Source of the DNA: Micromonospora sp. ALFpr18c
GTDB lineage: Bacteria; Actinomycetota; Actinomycetes; Mycobacteriales; Micromonosporaceae
Assembly: GCF_008868155.1 (NCBI RefSeq)
Contig: NZ_WBKR01000002.1
Span: forward strand, 46,530 to 110,529
Length of the DNA stretch: 64,000 nt
Direction of reading: 5' to 3'
In this document: piece after piece, positions 1-7,963 of the stretch
How positions within the stretch are numbered: the stretch's first letter is position 1
Layout of the letters: each line of letters opens with the position of its first letter
Notes under the pieces: model-generated
Seen by the model: the letters and a program-made list of their open reading frames with translations, nothing else
Database searches by the model: none
Told to the model about the DNA's origin: nothing
Program-made: the position numbers and the translations under genes

Positions 1-40
1 GAAGGGCGAGCTGGTCCGACTCATCGAATCGGCGCTCTGA
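1..40 (+). CDS. trxA: 3' end of thioredoxin (partial)
   Basis: Reading from base 2, the last twelve codons give KGELVRLIESAL followed by TGA. This fits the C-terminal helix of a thioredoxin, but the tail is too short to prove the family. The assignment rests mainly on synteny: in actinobacteria trxB-trxA sits directly before the cwlM-type amidase and the parB/parA cluster. The active site CGPC lies outside the window. A strong hairpin terminator follows 20 bases after the stop. Confidence 0.6.
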   Translation, partial: KGELVRLIESAL

Positions 41-59
41 CCAGTAGAAACAGCACCGG

Positions 60-98
60 ACCCCGTACCCGTCAAGGGGTGCGGGGTTCGGTCTTTTT
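60..98 (+). terminator. Rho-independent terminator after trxA
   Basis: An 11-bp stem (60-70 with 77-87, one G-T pair) with a 6-base loop is followed by a T-rich stretch with five consecutive T at 94-98. It should end trxA transcription and separate it from the amidase gene. Confidence 0.85.
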
Positions 99-213
99 CG
101 GGTCGGAGCCGGCGGCGTTTTTCCCGGCCCGCGCCCCCTCACCGCCGGAGAACGCATAGCCTCAAGCCGAGGCCGCCGCCCGGCCAGCCACCGTCGTGCA
201 GAGGGGGTCGTGC

Positions 214-1380
214 GTGCGTCCGATCCGACCCGGTGACCGGGGACCAGCGGTCACGGAGATCCGTACCATCCTCACCGGCCTCGACCTGCTCGCGTCCACC
301 GCCGGTCCGGACGCCGACGAGTTCGACCTCGACACCGAACGGGCCGTCCGCGCGTTCCAGCAGTCCCGGGGGCTCAGCGTCGACGGCCGGGTCGGAACGG
401 AAACCTGGGGTGCGCTGGACGCCGCCCGCTGGCGGCTCGGCGCCCGCACCCTCTACCACGCGGTGCCCGACCCGCTCACCGGCGAGGACGTCCGGTCGCT
501 CCAGGAGCGACTGCTGGAAATGGGGTACGACGTGGGTCGCGCGGACGCCATCTACGGCATCCGGACCTCCCGTGCGGTGGCCCAGTTCCAGCGGGAGGTC
601 GGGCTCACCCCCGACGGGTCCTGCGGGCCGCACACGATGAACGCGCTGCGTCGGATCGGCCGCAAGGTCGTCGGTGGCCGCCCCCAGTGGCTCCGCGAAT
701 CCGACGCCATCCGGCAGTCCGGGCCGGCGCTGGTCGGCAAGACCGTCGTCATCGACCCCGGGCACGGCGGCACCGACCCGGGCATGGTGGTGCCGGACGG
801 GCCGCTGCGCTGGACGGAGGCGGACCTGGTGCACGACCTGGCCAGCCGGCTGGAGGGGCGGCTCGCCGCGGCTGGGGTGCGGGTGCAGCTGACCCGGGGT
901 CCGTCGCCCGACAGCTGCCTGCCGGACACCGACCGGGCGCTGCTGGCCAACTCGCTCGGCGCCGACGTGTTCATCTCGCTGCACCTCGACGGGCACGCCA
1001 ACCCGGACGCGGAGGGGGTGGCGACCTACCACTACGGCACCGACAACGGCGTGACCTCGGCGACCGGCGAACGGTTGGCCGGGCTGGTGCAGCGGGAGAT
1101 CGTCGCGCGGACCGGGCTACGGGACTGCCGTACGCACGCCAAGGCGTGGGACCTGCTGCGGTTGACGCGGATGCCGGCCGTACGCGTCGAGGTCGGCTAC
1201 CTCACCTCGCCGACCGACCGCGCCCGGCTGGTCGACCCCCGGTTCCGCGACCGGGTGGTCGAGGCGATCGTGGCCGCGGTGCAGCGGATGTACTACCCGA
1301 TCGAGCGGGACGTGCCGACCGGCTCGCTCGACGTCAGCGAACTGCGTGCGGTGGTGACCGCCGCCACGGTGGTCACCTGA
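214..1380 (+). CDS. cwlM: N-acetylmuramoyl-L-alanine amidase-like protein, CwlM type
   Basis: The protein has two N-terminal peptidoglycan-binding repeats (about residues 5-60 and 85-145, with the typical VDGRVGTETW and TPDGSCGPHT turns). An Amidase_3 domain starts near residue 175. Zinc-site motifs are visible: DPGHGG (His near 184), the WTEADLV glutamate, SLHLDGH, and the late VEVGYLTS glutamate. There is no signal peptide, which matches mycobacterial CwlM. CwlM is known to stay cytoplasmic and activate MurA when phosphorylated, instead of cutting the wall. The GTG at 214 is chosen because AGAGGGGG lies six bases upstream; an in-frame GTG at 196 lacks a ribosome site. The place next to trxA and the par locus is the standard actinobacterial one. 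Whether it is enzymatic or regulatory here cannot be read from the sequence. Confidence 0.88.
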   Translation: MRPIRPGDRGPAVTEIRTILTGLDLLASTAGPDADEFDLDTERAVRAFQQSRGLSVDGRVGTETWGALDAARWRLGARTLYHAVPDPLTGEDVRSLQERLLEMGYDVGRADAIYGIRTSRAVAQFQREVGLTPDGSCGPHTMNALRRIGRKVVGGRPQWLRESDAIRQSGPALVGKTVVIDPGHGGTDPGMVVPDGPLRWTEADLVHDLASRLEGRLAAAGVRVQLTRGPSPDSCLPDTDRALLANSLGADVFISLHLDGHANPDAEGVATYHYGTDNGVTSATGERLAGLVQREIVARTGLRDCRTHAKAWDLLRLTRMPAVRVEVGYLTSPTDRARLVDPRFRDRVVEAIVAAVQRMYYPIERDVPTGSLDVSELRAVVTAATVVT

Positions 1381-1398
1381 TCTGCCGCGAGGCGTCGG

Positions 1399-2064
1399 TC
1401 AGCCGCCGGTGGCACGGGTCGCAGGAGCGGGACGGACCGGACGGAGCAGGGTTTCCGGGCTCATCGAGCCGAGCAGCTTCTCCAACGCGTACTCGACGTC
1501 GGATTTCCAGCTCAACGCGGTCCGCAGTTCAAGTCGCAGCCGGGGAAACCGGGGATGCGGACGGACGGTCTTGAACCCGACGGAGAGGAAGAAGTCGGCC
1601 GGCGCGACGCAGCCACCCGCAGGGTCGTCCGCGTCGCCGAACTTCGCGTCACCGAACGCCTCGATCGCCTTGATCCCCCGCTTGGTCAGGTCCCGTGCGA
1701 CGCCCTGCACCAGCATCCGGCCCAACCCACCACCGGCGAAGGCGGCCACCACGTTCGCCGTCATCAGCAGCGCCGCGTCGGCGGAGACCGGCGACGTCGG
1801 GAAGGCCATCGAGCGGGGCACGTAGGCCGGCGGGGCGTACATCACGAAACCCGCCGGCATGCCGTCGACGTACGCGAGCTTGCCGCAGGAACCCCACTCC
1901 AGCAGGGTCTGGGAGACCCACGCCTCCTTCTCCAGACCCGGGTCACCGGCGGCGCAGGCCCGGTCGGCGGAGACCGGATCAAGCTCCCAGTAGACGCACT
2001 GCCGGCAGGGGCGAGGAAGGTCCTCAAGCGTGTCGAGGGTCAGGCTGACCAGACGTCGCGACAT
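1399..2064 (-). CDS. GNAT-type N-acetyltransferase
   Basis: A 221-residue protein converging on the amidase gene with an 18-base gap. The middle has the acetyl-CoA binding pattern AAFAGGGLGRMLVQGVARDL (about residues 107-126), followed by KRGIKAIEAFG and the late PADFFLSVGFK segment usual for GNAT folds. The N-terminal part has a CRQCVYWE motif with paired cysteines and may bind metal. The substrate is unknown. The ATG at 2064 is preferred over a second ATG three codons upstream because a GGGG ribosome site fits its spacing. The open frame runs on to 2325 without support. A gene of this type is common at this place in actinomycete par-trx regions. Confidence 0.8.
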   Translation of the reverse strand: MSRRLVSLTLDTLEDLPRPCRQCVYWELDPVSADRACAAGDPGLEKEAWVSQTLLEWGSCGKLAYVDGMPAGFVMYAPPAYVPRSMAFPTSPVSADAALLMTANVVAAFAGGGLGRMLVQGVARDLTKRGIKAIEAFGDAKFGDADDPAGGCVAPADFFLSVGFKTVRPHPRFPRLRLELRTALSWKSDVEYALEKLLGSMSPETLLRPVRPAPATRATGG

Positions 2065-2349
2065 ATGGCGCATCCCCACAATAGGCTCGGTGGTGAGGCC
2101 GGCACGCAACGACAGCGCCGCCTTCCTGTCCCCGACGAGCGATCGTACGCCGCCGATCGGCGGTACGGGAGGGGACGCGCAGATCGCCACCGCACCGAGG
2201 GATGGTCCGGGATGTGGACGATCCGTCACGGAGGGCCAGCACCCTGGCCAGAGGCGACTAGGATCGACAATCGGTGTCCCGACCGCCATGGTCGCCCGCG
2301 TGCGGGGTACCCGGACGGGAGCCACCCGAGCAGTGATCGAGGTGAGGTC

Positions 2350-3663
2350 ATGACCGGCACGACACTCGACGACTACACCGACCGGTACGCCCGGCGGGTA
2401 CGCGGGATGACCGCCTCGGAGATCCGAGCACTCTTCGCGGTGGCCAGCAGGCCGGAGGTCGTCTCACTCGCCGGCGGGGCCCCGTACATCGCCGCCCTGC
2501 CGCTCGACGCGGTCGGCGAGATGCTCGGCCGGCTCGGCTCCGAGCACGGCGTCACCACCCTTCAGTACGGCATCGGCCAGGGCACCCTGGAGCTGCGCGA
2601 GCGGATCTGCGAGGTGATGGCGCTCTCCGGGATCGACGCCGGATGCGGCGCCTCCCCGGAGGACGTGGTGGTCACCGTCGGCGGGCAGCAGGCACTGGAC
2701 CTGGTGGCCCGACTCTTCCTCGACCCGGGTGACGTGGTGCTCGCCGAGGGGCCGACCTACGTCGGCGCGCTCGGAGTGTTCCAGGCTGCCCAGGCCCAGG
2801 TCGTGCACGTACCCATGGATGCCGACGGGCTGATCCCGGAGGCGCTGGAGACGGCCATCGCCGACCTGGCGCGCGCGGGCCGTCGGGTGAAGTTCCTCTA
2901 CACGATCCCCACCTACCAGAACCCGACCGGCGTGACCCTCAGCGAGGAGCGCCGCGAACGGGTGCTCGACATCTGCGAGCGCGCCGGTCTGCTCGTCGTC
3001 GAGGACGACCCGTACGGCCAGCTGGGGTTCGAGGGTGAGGCGCCGGCACCGTTGCGCGCCCGCCGCCGCGACGGGGTGTTCTACCTGAGCACCTTCTCCA
3101 AGACCTTCGCGCCGGGTCTGCGGGTGGGCTGGATCCTGGCGCCGCACGCGGTCCGCGACAAGCTGGTCATCGCCAGCGAGGCGCAGATCCTCTGCCCCAG
3201 CGGCTACGCCCAGGCGGCGGTGGCCACCTACCTCGGCACGATGCCGTGGCGGCAGCAGCTCAAGGTCTACCGCGAGGTCTACCGGGAGCGGCGCGACGCG
3301 CTGCTCGACGCGATGGCGGACCTGATGCCCGAGGGCACCAGCTGGACGACACCGGCCGGCGGCCTCTTCGTCTGGGCCACCCTGCCCGACGGGCTCGACT
3401 CGAAGGCGATGATGCCGCGCGCGGTCGCCGCCCGGGTCGCCTACGTGCCCGGCACCGGCTTCTACGCGGACGGCACCGGCACGAGCACCATGCGACTGAA
3501 CTTCAGCTTCCCGCCGCCGGAGCGGATCCGCGAGGGCGTCCGCCGGCTGGCCGGCGTCATGGAGCAAGAGATCGCGATGCGCCGCGTCTTCGGTGCCGTG
3601 GGCGGCGCCGCGGGTCGGCGCGGCCAGGCCGGCTCCGACGTGCCAGGTCCTGACTTGGCATGA
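2350..3663 (+). CDS. PLP-dependent aminotransferase, class I/II
   Basis: A 437-residue fold-type I aminotransferase. The Schiff-base lysine lies in STFSKTFAPGLRVGW. Further family signs are the GGQQALDL cofactor loop, the PTYQNPTGV motif, the VEDDPYGQL aspartate and a late arginine in MRLNFSF. The closest functional relatives are 2-aminoadipate/valine-pyruvate type transaminases and the catalytic domain of MocR regulators, but no DNA-binding domain is present. The substrate is therefore open. The start at 2350 follows a good GAGGTGAGG site; the open frame extends 265 codons upstream without coding character. The next gene, ddl-like, begins 8 bases after the stop, so the two are probably cotranscribed. 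Confidence 0.9.
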   Translation: MTGTTLDDYTDRYARRVRGMTASEIRALFAVASRPEVVSLAGGAPYIAALPLDAVGEMLGRLGSEHGVTTLQYGIGQGTLELRERICEVMALSGIDAGCGASPEDVVVTVGGQQALDLVARLFLDPGDVVLAEGPTYVGALGVFQAAQAQVVHVPMDADGLIPEALETAIADLARAGRRVKFLYTIPTYQNPTGVTLSEERRERVLDICERAGLLVVEDDPYGQLGFEGEAPAPLRARRRDGVFYLSTFSKTFAPGLRVGWILAPHAVRDKLVIASEAQILCPSGYAQAAVATYLGTMPWRQQLKVYREVYRERRDALLDAMADLMPEGTSWTTPAGGLFVWATLPDGLDSKAMMPRAVAARVAYVPGTGFYADGTGTSTMRLNFSFPPPERIREGVRRLAGVMEQEIAMRRVFGAVGGAAGRRGQAGSDVPGPDLA

Positions 3664-3670
3664 TGCCGGC

Positions 3671-4675
3671 ATGGGTACGACAGCTGCCGAGCGCCTCCTC
3701 GTGACCGATCCCGCCGTCTCGGCCGACCTGCGTGTGCTGGTCCTCGCCGGCGGGCTCTCCTACGAGCGGGACGTGTCGCTGCGCTCGGGCCGCCGGGTGC
3801 TCGACGCGCTGCGTGCCGTCGGTGTCGAGGCGGAACTGCGGGACGCCGATGTCGCACTGCTGCCAGCCCTCACCGCCGACCCGCCGGACGCCGTGGTGAT
3901 CGCACTGCACGGCGCGACCGGCGAGGACGGCTCGCTGCGCGGTGTGTTGGATCTGTGCGACGTCCCGTACGTCGGCTGTGACGCGCGCGCCTCCCGGCTG
4001 GCCTGGGACAAACCGTCGGCCAAGGCGGTGCTCCGCGAGGCCGGCATTCCCACTCCCGACTGGGTGGCTCTCCCGCACGACCGTTTCTCCGAGCTTGGCG
4101 CGGTGGCCGTCCTGGACCGGATCGCCGACCGTCTCGGCCTGCCCCTGATGGTCAAGCCGGCGCAGGGCGGGTCGGGGCTGGGCGGTGCGGTGGTTCGGGA
4201 GGCCGCGGCGCTGCCCGCCGCGATGGTGGGCTGCTTCGCGTACCACTCGACGGCGCTCGTGGAGCGGTACGTGCCCGGCATGGACGTGGCGGTCTCCGTA
4301 ATCGACCTCGGCGACGGCCCGCAGGCGCTGCCGCCGGTGGAGATCGTGCCCCGCAACGGCGTGTACGACTACGCCGCCCGCTACACCGCCGGGCGGACCA
4401 CCTGGCACGCTCCGGCCCGGCTGGATCCGGAGGTGGCCGCCGCCGTGGCGGACGTGGCACTCGCCGCGCACACCGCTCTCGGACTACGGGACCTGTCCCG
4501 GGTCGACGTGATCGTGGACGCTGCGGGTCAACCGCACGTTCTGGAGGTCAACGTCTCACCCGGGATGACCGAGACGTCGCTGCTGCCGCTCGCCGTGCAG
4601 GCGGCGGGCCTGGACTTTGGCCGGCTCATCGGTTCCCTGGTGACCCGGGCCGCCGCCCGCATCGCCACGTCCTGA
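3671..4675 (+). CDS. D-alanine--D-alanine ligase family ATP-grasp protein
   Basis: A 334-residue ATP-grasp ligase. The N-terminal domain has VLAGGLSYERDVSLRSG, the typical start of Ddl enzymes, and ALHGATGEDGSLRGVLDL. The central ATP-grasp part has PLMVKPAQGGSGLG. The C-terminal part carries the metal-binding series RVDVIVD and EVNVSPGMTETSLLP. The family makes D-Ala-D-Ala for peptidoglycan precursors in the cytoplasm. Actinomycetes usually keep the main ddl elsewhere, near murF or leuCD, so this copy by the origin could be a second ligase with different substrate choice. It follows the aminotransferase by 8 bases, suggesting a joint amino-acid-linked role. Confidence 0.85.
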   Translation: MGTTAAERLLVTDPAVSADLRVLVLAGGLSYERDVSLRSGRRVLDALRAVGVEAELRDADVALLPALTADPPDAVVIALHGATGEDGSLRGVLDLCDVPYVGCDARASRLAWDKPSAKAVLREAGIPTPDWVALPHDRFSELGAVAVLDRIADRLGLPLMVKPAQGGSGLGGAVVREAAALPAAMVGCFAYHSTALVERYVPGMDVAVSVIDLGDGPQALPPVEIVPRNGVYDYAARYTAGRTTWHAPARLDPEVAAAVADVALAAHTALGLRDLSRVDVIVDAAGQPHVLEVNVSPGMTETSLLPLAVQAAGLDFGRLIGSLVTRAAARIATS

Positions 4676-4710
4676 CCCGCTCGGCGTACCCGGCACCGTC
4701 TGCCGACGTC

Positions 4711-4749
4711 GAGGTTGGCGGCCGCACATCCGGTGCCACCGCCAACCTC
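4711..4749. terminator. Bidirectional hairpin between convergent genes
   Basis: A perfect 11-bp inverted repeat (GAGGTTGGCGG at 4711-4721 and its complement at 4739-4749) with a 17-base loop lies between the end of the ddl-like gene and the end of the opposing HIT-like gene. There is no strong T-run, but its position fits a shared terminator. Confidence 0.6.
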
Positions 4750-4754
4750 ATTGC

Positions 4755-5924
4755 TCAGCGACCGGACGGCGCGTCCTCCGGTGCCTCTCGACCGCTGCCG
4801 ACCTGGGCGTCGTCCGCTCCTGCCGCGCGGGTACGGCGGTGGTGGGCGGCCGAGCTCTGGGTCTCGTCGGCGTCGGGATCGAAGTCGGCGTCGGCGTGTT
4901 CGGCGTCGGCGTGTTCGGCGGCCGTGGCGTCGGCGTTGGCGGGTTCGCTGGTTGGGTCGTCGGCGTTGGCGCGTTCGGCGGGGATGTGCCCGAGGTTGGC
5001 CTCTGCACCGGCGGCGGCGTCGGTGTCCGGTGGTGGACCGGCGCCGGCCTTCTTCTCCGGCTCGACGGCTGTGGGCAGGGTCGCCGAGTCGGCGTGTGCG
5101 GTGGTGCCCATGGTCGGCGATTCGCGCTCGGCGTGGGCGGTGGCCCCGGTCGCGGGGACACCATCGGTGACCGCGTCGCCGCCGCTGTCGCTGTCGGTTC
5201 CGATCGTGGAGTCGGACGTCGGCTCTGGGATCTCCTCGGCCGCCTCGATCACCGACACGGCTTCCGCCTCGGCGGCGGCGTGCGCCGCAGCGGACTGGGC
5301 CAGCAGGCTGGACGGCGCCTGCCACTGGATGCGGGGCGGCTCGGCAAGCGGCCGGCCGCCGAACTCCGCGAGCCACGCGGCGACGAGCGCCAGATTTTCC
5401 CGCCACTGCGCCTCGGAGATCGGCGGCAGGATCGAGTCCCACAGGGACAGGAACGTGCCGCGCAACTGAAGCCGGCCGTAGGGCCGGGCCAGGAACCACA
5501 TGTGCAGGTGCGCGGAGCCGTCGCCCCACCGGTTGACGTGCACCCGGGCGACGCCGTCCAGGGAGCGGATGGCCCGCTCCAGACGTACGGTCATCACGCC
5601 CAGTTCGGCGGCGAGCAGGTTCGGTAGGTCGCCCAGGTCGAGGTGGGTCCGCGATTCGAGGATGAGCACCATGGGCAGGCCGGTGGGCCGGTCCATGGCG
5701 CGTACCCGCCAACGCTCCCCGACCCAGATGTAGGCGTCGTCTGGCGCGTTGCAGGCCGTGCATTCCCGGAGGCCCTCGCCCTTGCGTGGCGGTTCGACCG
5801 GGACCGGGTCGTCGAGCTGCTTCACCCGCAGGTCACCCTCGAAGGGGAACGAGGGCCACTGGGTGAAGTCCGGGACTGAGGGAGGGGTGTCGTGCACGAC
5901 GCTGACCCTAACCGAGTCTGGCAC
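4755..5924 (-). CDS. HIT-like protein with long acidic alanine-rich tail
   Basis: The first 230 or so residues are conserved-looking. A CTACNAPDD segment is followed by a domain ending in VHVNRWGDGSAHLHMWFLAR, which resembles the HxHxW histidine-triad-like site of nucleotide hydrolases and transferases. From about residue 235 the protein becomes low-complexity, rich in Ala, Glu, Asp, Thr and Pro, with short repeats such as AEHADA. The tail is probably disordered. The substrate is unknown. The GTG at 5924 has a GGTAGGGAC site; an alternative GTG lies nine codons in. The gene stands alone between the ddl-like gene and the parS/DnaA-box region. Confidence 0.75.
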   Translation of the reverse strand: MPDSVRVSVVHDTPPSVPDFTQWPSFPFEGDLRVKQLDDPVPVEPPRKGEGLRECTACNAPDDAYIWVGERWRVRAMDRPTGLPMVLILESRTHLDLGDLPNLLAAELGVMTVRLERAIRSLDGVARVHVNRWGDGSAHLHMWFLARPYGRLQLRGTFLSLWDSILPPISEAQWRENLALVAAWLAEFGGRPLAEPPRIQWQAPSSLLAQSAAAHAAAEAEAVSVIEAAEEIPEPTSDSTIGTDSDSGGDAVTDGVPATGATAHAERESPTMGTTAHADSATLPTAVEPEKKAGAGPPPDTDAAAGAEANLGHIPAERANADDPTSEPANADATAAEHADAEHADADFDPDADETQSSAAHHRRTRAAGADDAQVGSGREAPEDAPSGR

Positions 5925-6014
5925 CGCTGTCCCTACCCGATTGAACGCTCCCGACCGACCAGGTCAGCGTCCACCGTCGATCGGTTCCCGGGTTCTGCGA
6001 CGCCCGGTGGACGG

Positions 6015-6129
6015 ATATCCACAGGCTGCCGAGATCCCCGACACAGGCCGTCATCCACAGGCTGGCACCCGCTTTCACGCGGCGTTTCACGTGAAACGGG
6101 GGGTGCCTGTGGACAACCGGTGTGGATAA
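6015..6129. promoter_or_regulatory. Cluster of DnaA boxes
   Basis: Perfect boxes on the minus strand lie at 6108-6116 (TGTGGACAA) and 6121-6129 (TGTGGATAA). One-mismatch boxes on the plus strand lie at 6015-6023 and 6051-6059. A parS site lies between the two groups. Whether DnaA binds here in the cell is inference. Confidence 0.6.
6084..6097. promoter_or_regulatory. parS: parS centromere site
   Basis: Perfect match to the 14-bp palindrome GTTTCACGTGAAAC bound by ParB. It lies 11 bases from a DnaA box. Confidence 0.93.
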
Positions 6130-6727
6130 CTTTTCCGGCCCTCGTTCGTTGCGTCCGGACGGCCGATCCGGTGCGTCGAGTCTCCTGCGGACCGCTGGCG
6201 GGGGCGGCTCGGGGACGTGTGATGGCCAGCCCTGCGCCTCGACAGCCCCGGTCATCTCCCCGCGCGGCTCTCGCGAGGGTCGGGTGAACCATCCCCGGCC
6301 GCCGCGATCGCCCGGCACACGGGCAACGTCAGCAGTTCACCGCCGGCACCTTCGATCCGCTGTCGGTACCCCGGCGACCGAGTCGGGCTGTTGCGGCCGG
6401 GCCGAACCCCGCCACCCGGTTCCCGGCGACAATCGGCCGGCGGGTCGAGGCGCGCGACGCCGACTCGGCACTCTCACCCGCCGAGTCAGACCCGATCGAC
6501 CGGCGGGTCCAGGCGGGGGCGGGGGCCCTCGAAGCCGGTCCGGCGAAACGTGGGGCCCGGACGCACGAACGCGCAAGGCGACCAAGAGGCCGCGACTCGA
6601 CGTGCTCAGACACCAGCCCTCGCGACCGGTCTACGGGCTGGCAGGAGGCTACTGAGCGGGCGCACGGGGCCCCTCCATGATGATCCCCGGGCAACCGCAT
6701 CCGCCCGGGGGCCCCGACGAGCGCTCG

Positions 6728-6741
6728 GTTTCACGTGAAAC
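6728..6741. promoter_or_regulatory. parS: parS centromere site
   Basis: Perfect GTTTCACGTGAAAC palindrome in the non-coding region downstream of parB. Confidence 0.93.
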
Positions 6742-6836
6742 GAGCGCGGCGCGGATCACCACAGCCGCCGGTCGGGCGCGTTCGGGTCGGCTGCGGAGGC
6801 GGTCCACGGGCACGCGCCGACCCACCGCCGGTCCCC

Positions 6837-6850
6837 GTTTCACGTGAAAC
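6837..6850. promoter_or_regulatory. parS: parS centromere site
   Basis: Perfect GTTTCACGTGAAAC palindrome 70 bases beyond the parB stop codon, just outside the parB terminator. Confidence 0.93.
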
Positions 6851-6875
6851 GGGGACCGGCGCGGCAGACGCAGAA

Positions 6876-6902
6876 CGGCCGCGCCCCGAGGGAGCGCGGC
6901 CG
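6876..6902 (-). terminator. Hairpin after parB
   Basis: A 9-bp stem (CGGCCGCGC at 6876-6884 with 6894-6902) and a 9-base loop lie 18 bases past the parB stop. It lacks a clear T-run in the direction of transcription. Confidence 0.6.
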
Positions 6903-6919
6903 CGAGCGACGGAGAGCGG

Positions 6920-7936
6920 TCAGTCTCCGCTCTCCTCCTCCTGCTGCACTCCGATGATTCCGACGATCCGCTCAAGGTCGTCGACCGTGGCGAACTCGAT
7001 CGTGATCTTGCCCTTGCTCCGGCCGATGTCGACCTTCACCCGGGTGTCGAACCGGTCGGACAGGCGGTCGGCGAGATCGGAGAGGGCCGGCGCGTGTGGC
7101 TTCGGACGCCGCTTCGCCGCCTGCCCCTTCGCCGGGCCGTCGTTCAGCGTCAGCGCCACGATCTCCTCGGTCGCGCGGACCGAGAGGCCCTCGGCCACGA
7201 TCCGCAACGCCAACTGCTCCTGGGCCTCCGACTCGTCGAGGCTCAGCAGCGCGCGGGCGTGACCCGCCGAAAGGATTCCGGCGGCGACCCGGCGTTGCAC
7301 CTGCGCCGGCAGGTTCAGCAGTCGGATGGTGTTGGAGATCTGCGGACGGCTCCGGCCGATCCGGCGAGCGAGTTCCTCGTGGGTGGCACCGAACTCCTCC
7401 AGCAGCTGCTGGTAGGCGGCGGCCTCTTCCAACGGGTTCAGGTTGGCCCGGTGGATGTTCTCCAGCAACGCGTCGCGGAGCATGGCGTCGTCGCGGGTGT
7501 CCCGGACGATCGCGGGAATGTTCTCCCGCCCCACGGCCTGAGCGGCGCGCCAACGCCGCTCGCCCATCACCAGTTCGTACTTCTCGTCGTCGAGCTGCCG
7601 GACGACGATCGGCTGAAGGAAGCCGACCTCCTGGATCGAGGTCTTCAGCTCCTCCAGCGCCTCCTCGTCGAAGACCTGGCGGGGCTGCTTCGGGTTCGGC
7701 ACGATCGCGTCGACCGGGATCTCGGCGAACCGGGCGCCGGGCACCGGGCTGAGCGCCAGCTCGGTCTCCGCCAGCGGGGCGACCGAGGCCGTCGCCGGTG
7801 TCGGTTCGGTGGTCCCCTCGTCATCGACGGACCCGTTCTCCGGCTCGGCCGTCACGGCGCCGACGCCGTTCACCGGCCCGGTCGGGATGAGCGCCCCCAG
7901 GCCCCGACCCAGACCGCCCCGAGGACGGTTCTTCAT
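6920..7936 (-). CDS. parB: Chromosome-partitioning protein ParB
   Basis: A 338-residue ParB. The N-terminal [14 protein letters not shown] is the ParA-contact segment typical of chromosomal ParB. The CTPase/N-terminal domain has GERRWRAA and [15 protein letters not shown] helix-turn-helix follows in [20 protein letters not shown], and the C-terminal dimer domain ends the protein. ParB clamps slide from parS using CTP and load SMC; with ParA they move the origin. The gene follows parA by 27 bases in one operon. Five perfect parS sites lie within 2.4 kb, three of them just beyond its 3' end. Confidence 0.97.
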   Translation of the reverse strand: MKNRPRGGLGRGLGALIPTGPVNGVGAVTAEPENGSVDDEGTTEPTPATASVAPLAETELALSPVPGARFAEIPVDAIVPNPKQPRQVFDEEALEELKTSIQEVGFLQPIVVRQLDDEKYELVMGERRWRAAQAVGRENIPAIVRDTRDDAMLRDALLENIHRANLNPLEEAAAYQQLLEEFGATHEELARRIGRSRPQISNTIRLLNLPAQVQRRVAAGILSAGHARALLSLDESEAQEQLALRIVAEGLSVRATEEIVALTLNDGPAKGQAAKRRPKPHAPALSDLADRLSDRFDTRVKVDIGRSKGKITIEFATVDDLERIVGIIGVQQEEESGD

Positions 7937-7963
7937 GCCACGCCTCCCAGCGACTCTTCCGCA

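Larger units (their letters stand above)
5925..6919. other. Non-coding region downstream of parB with parS and DnaA boxes
   Basis: This gap of almost 1 kb has no convincing gene. It holds three perfect parS sites, two perfect and two near-perfect DnaA boxes, and the parB terminator. The stretch 6130-6700 is GC-rich with no feature I can name. Confidence 0.7.

Noticed and set aside
1555..2349. N-terminal extension of the aminotransferase by 265 codons
   Set aside because: It lies antisense to the GNAT gene, has no domain, and a proper ribosome site and family-like start exist at 2350.
4830..5100. Possible CRISPR-like repeat array
   Set aside because: Repeats are short, in frame with a protein tail and lack unique spacers; no cas gene is present. 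I saw no CRISPR array anywhere in the window.
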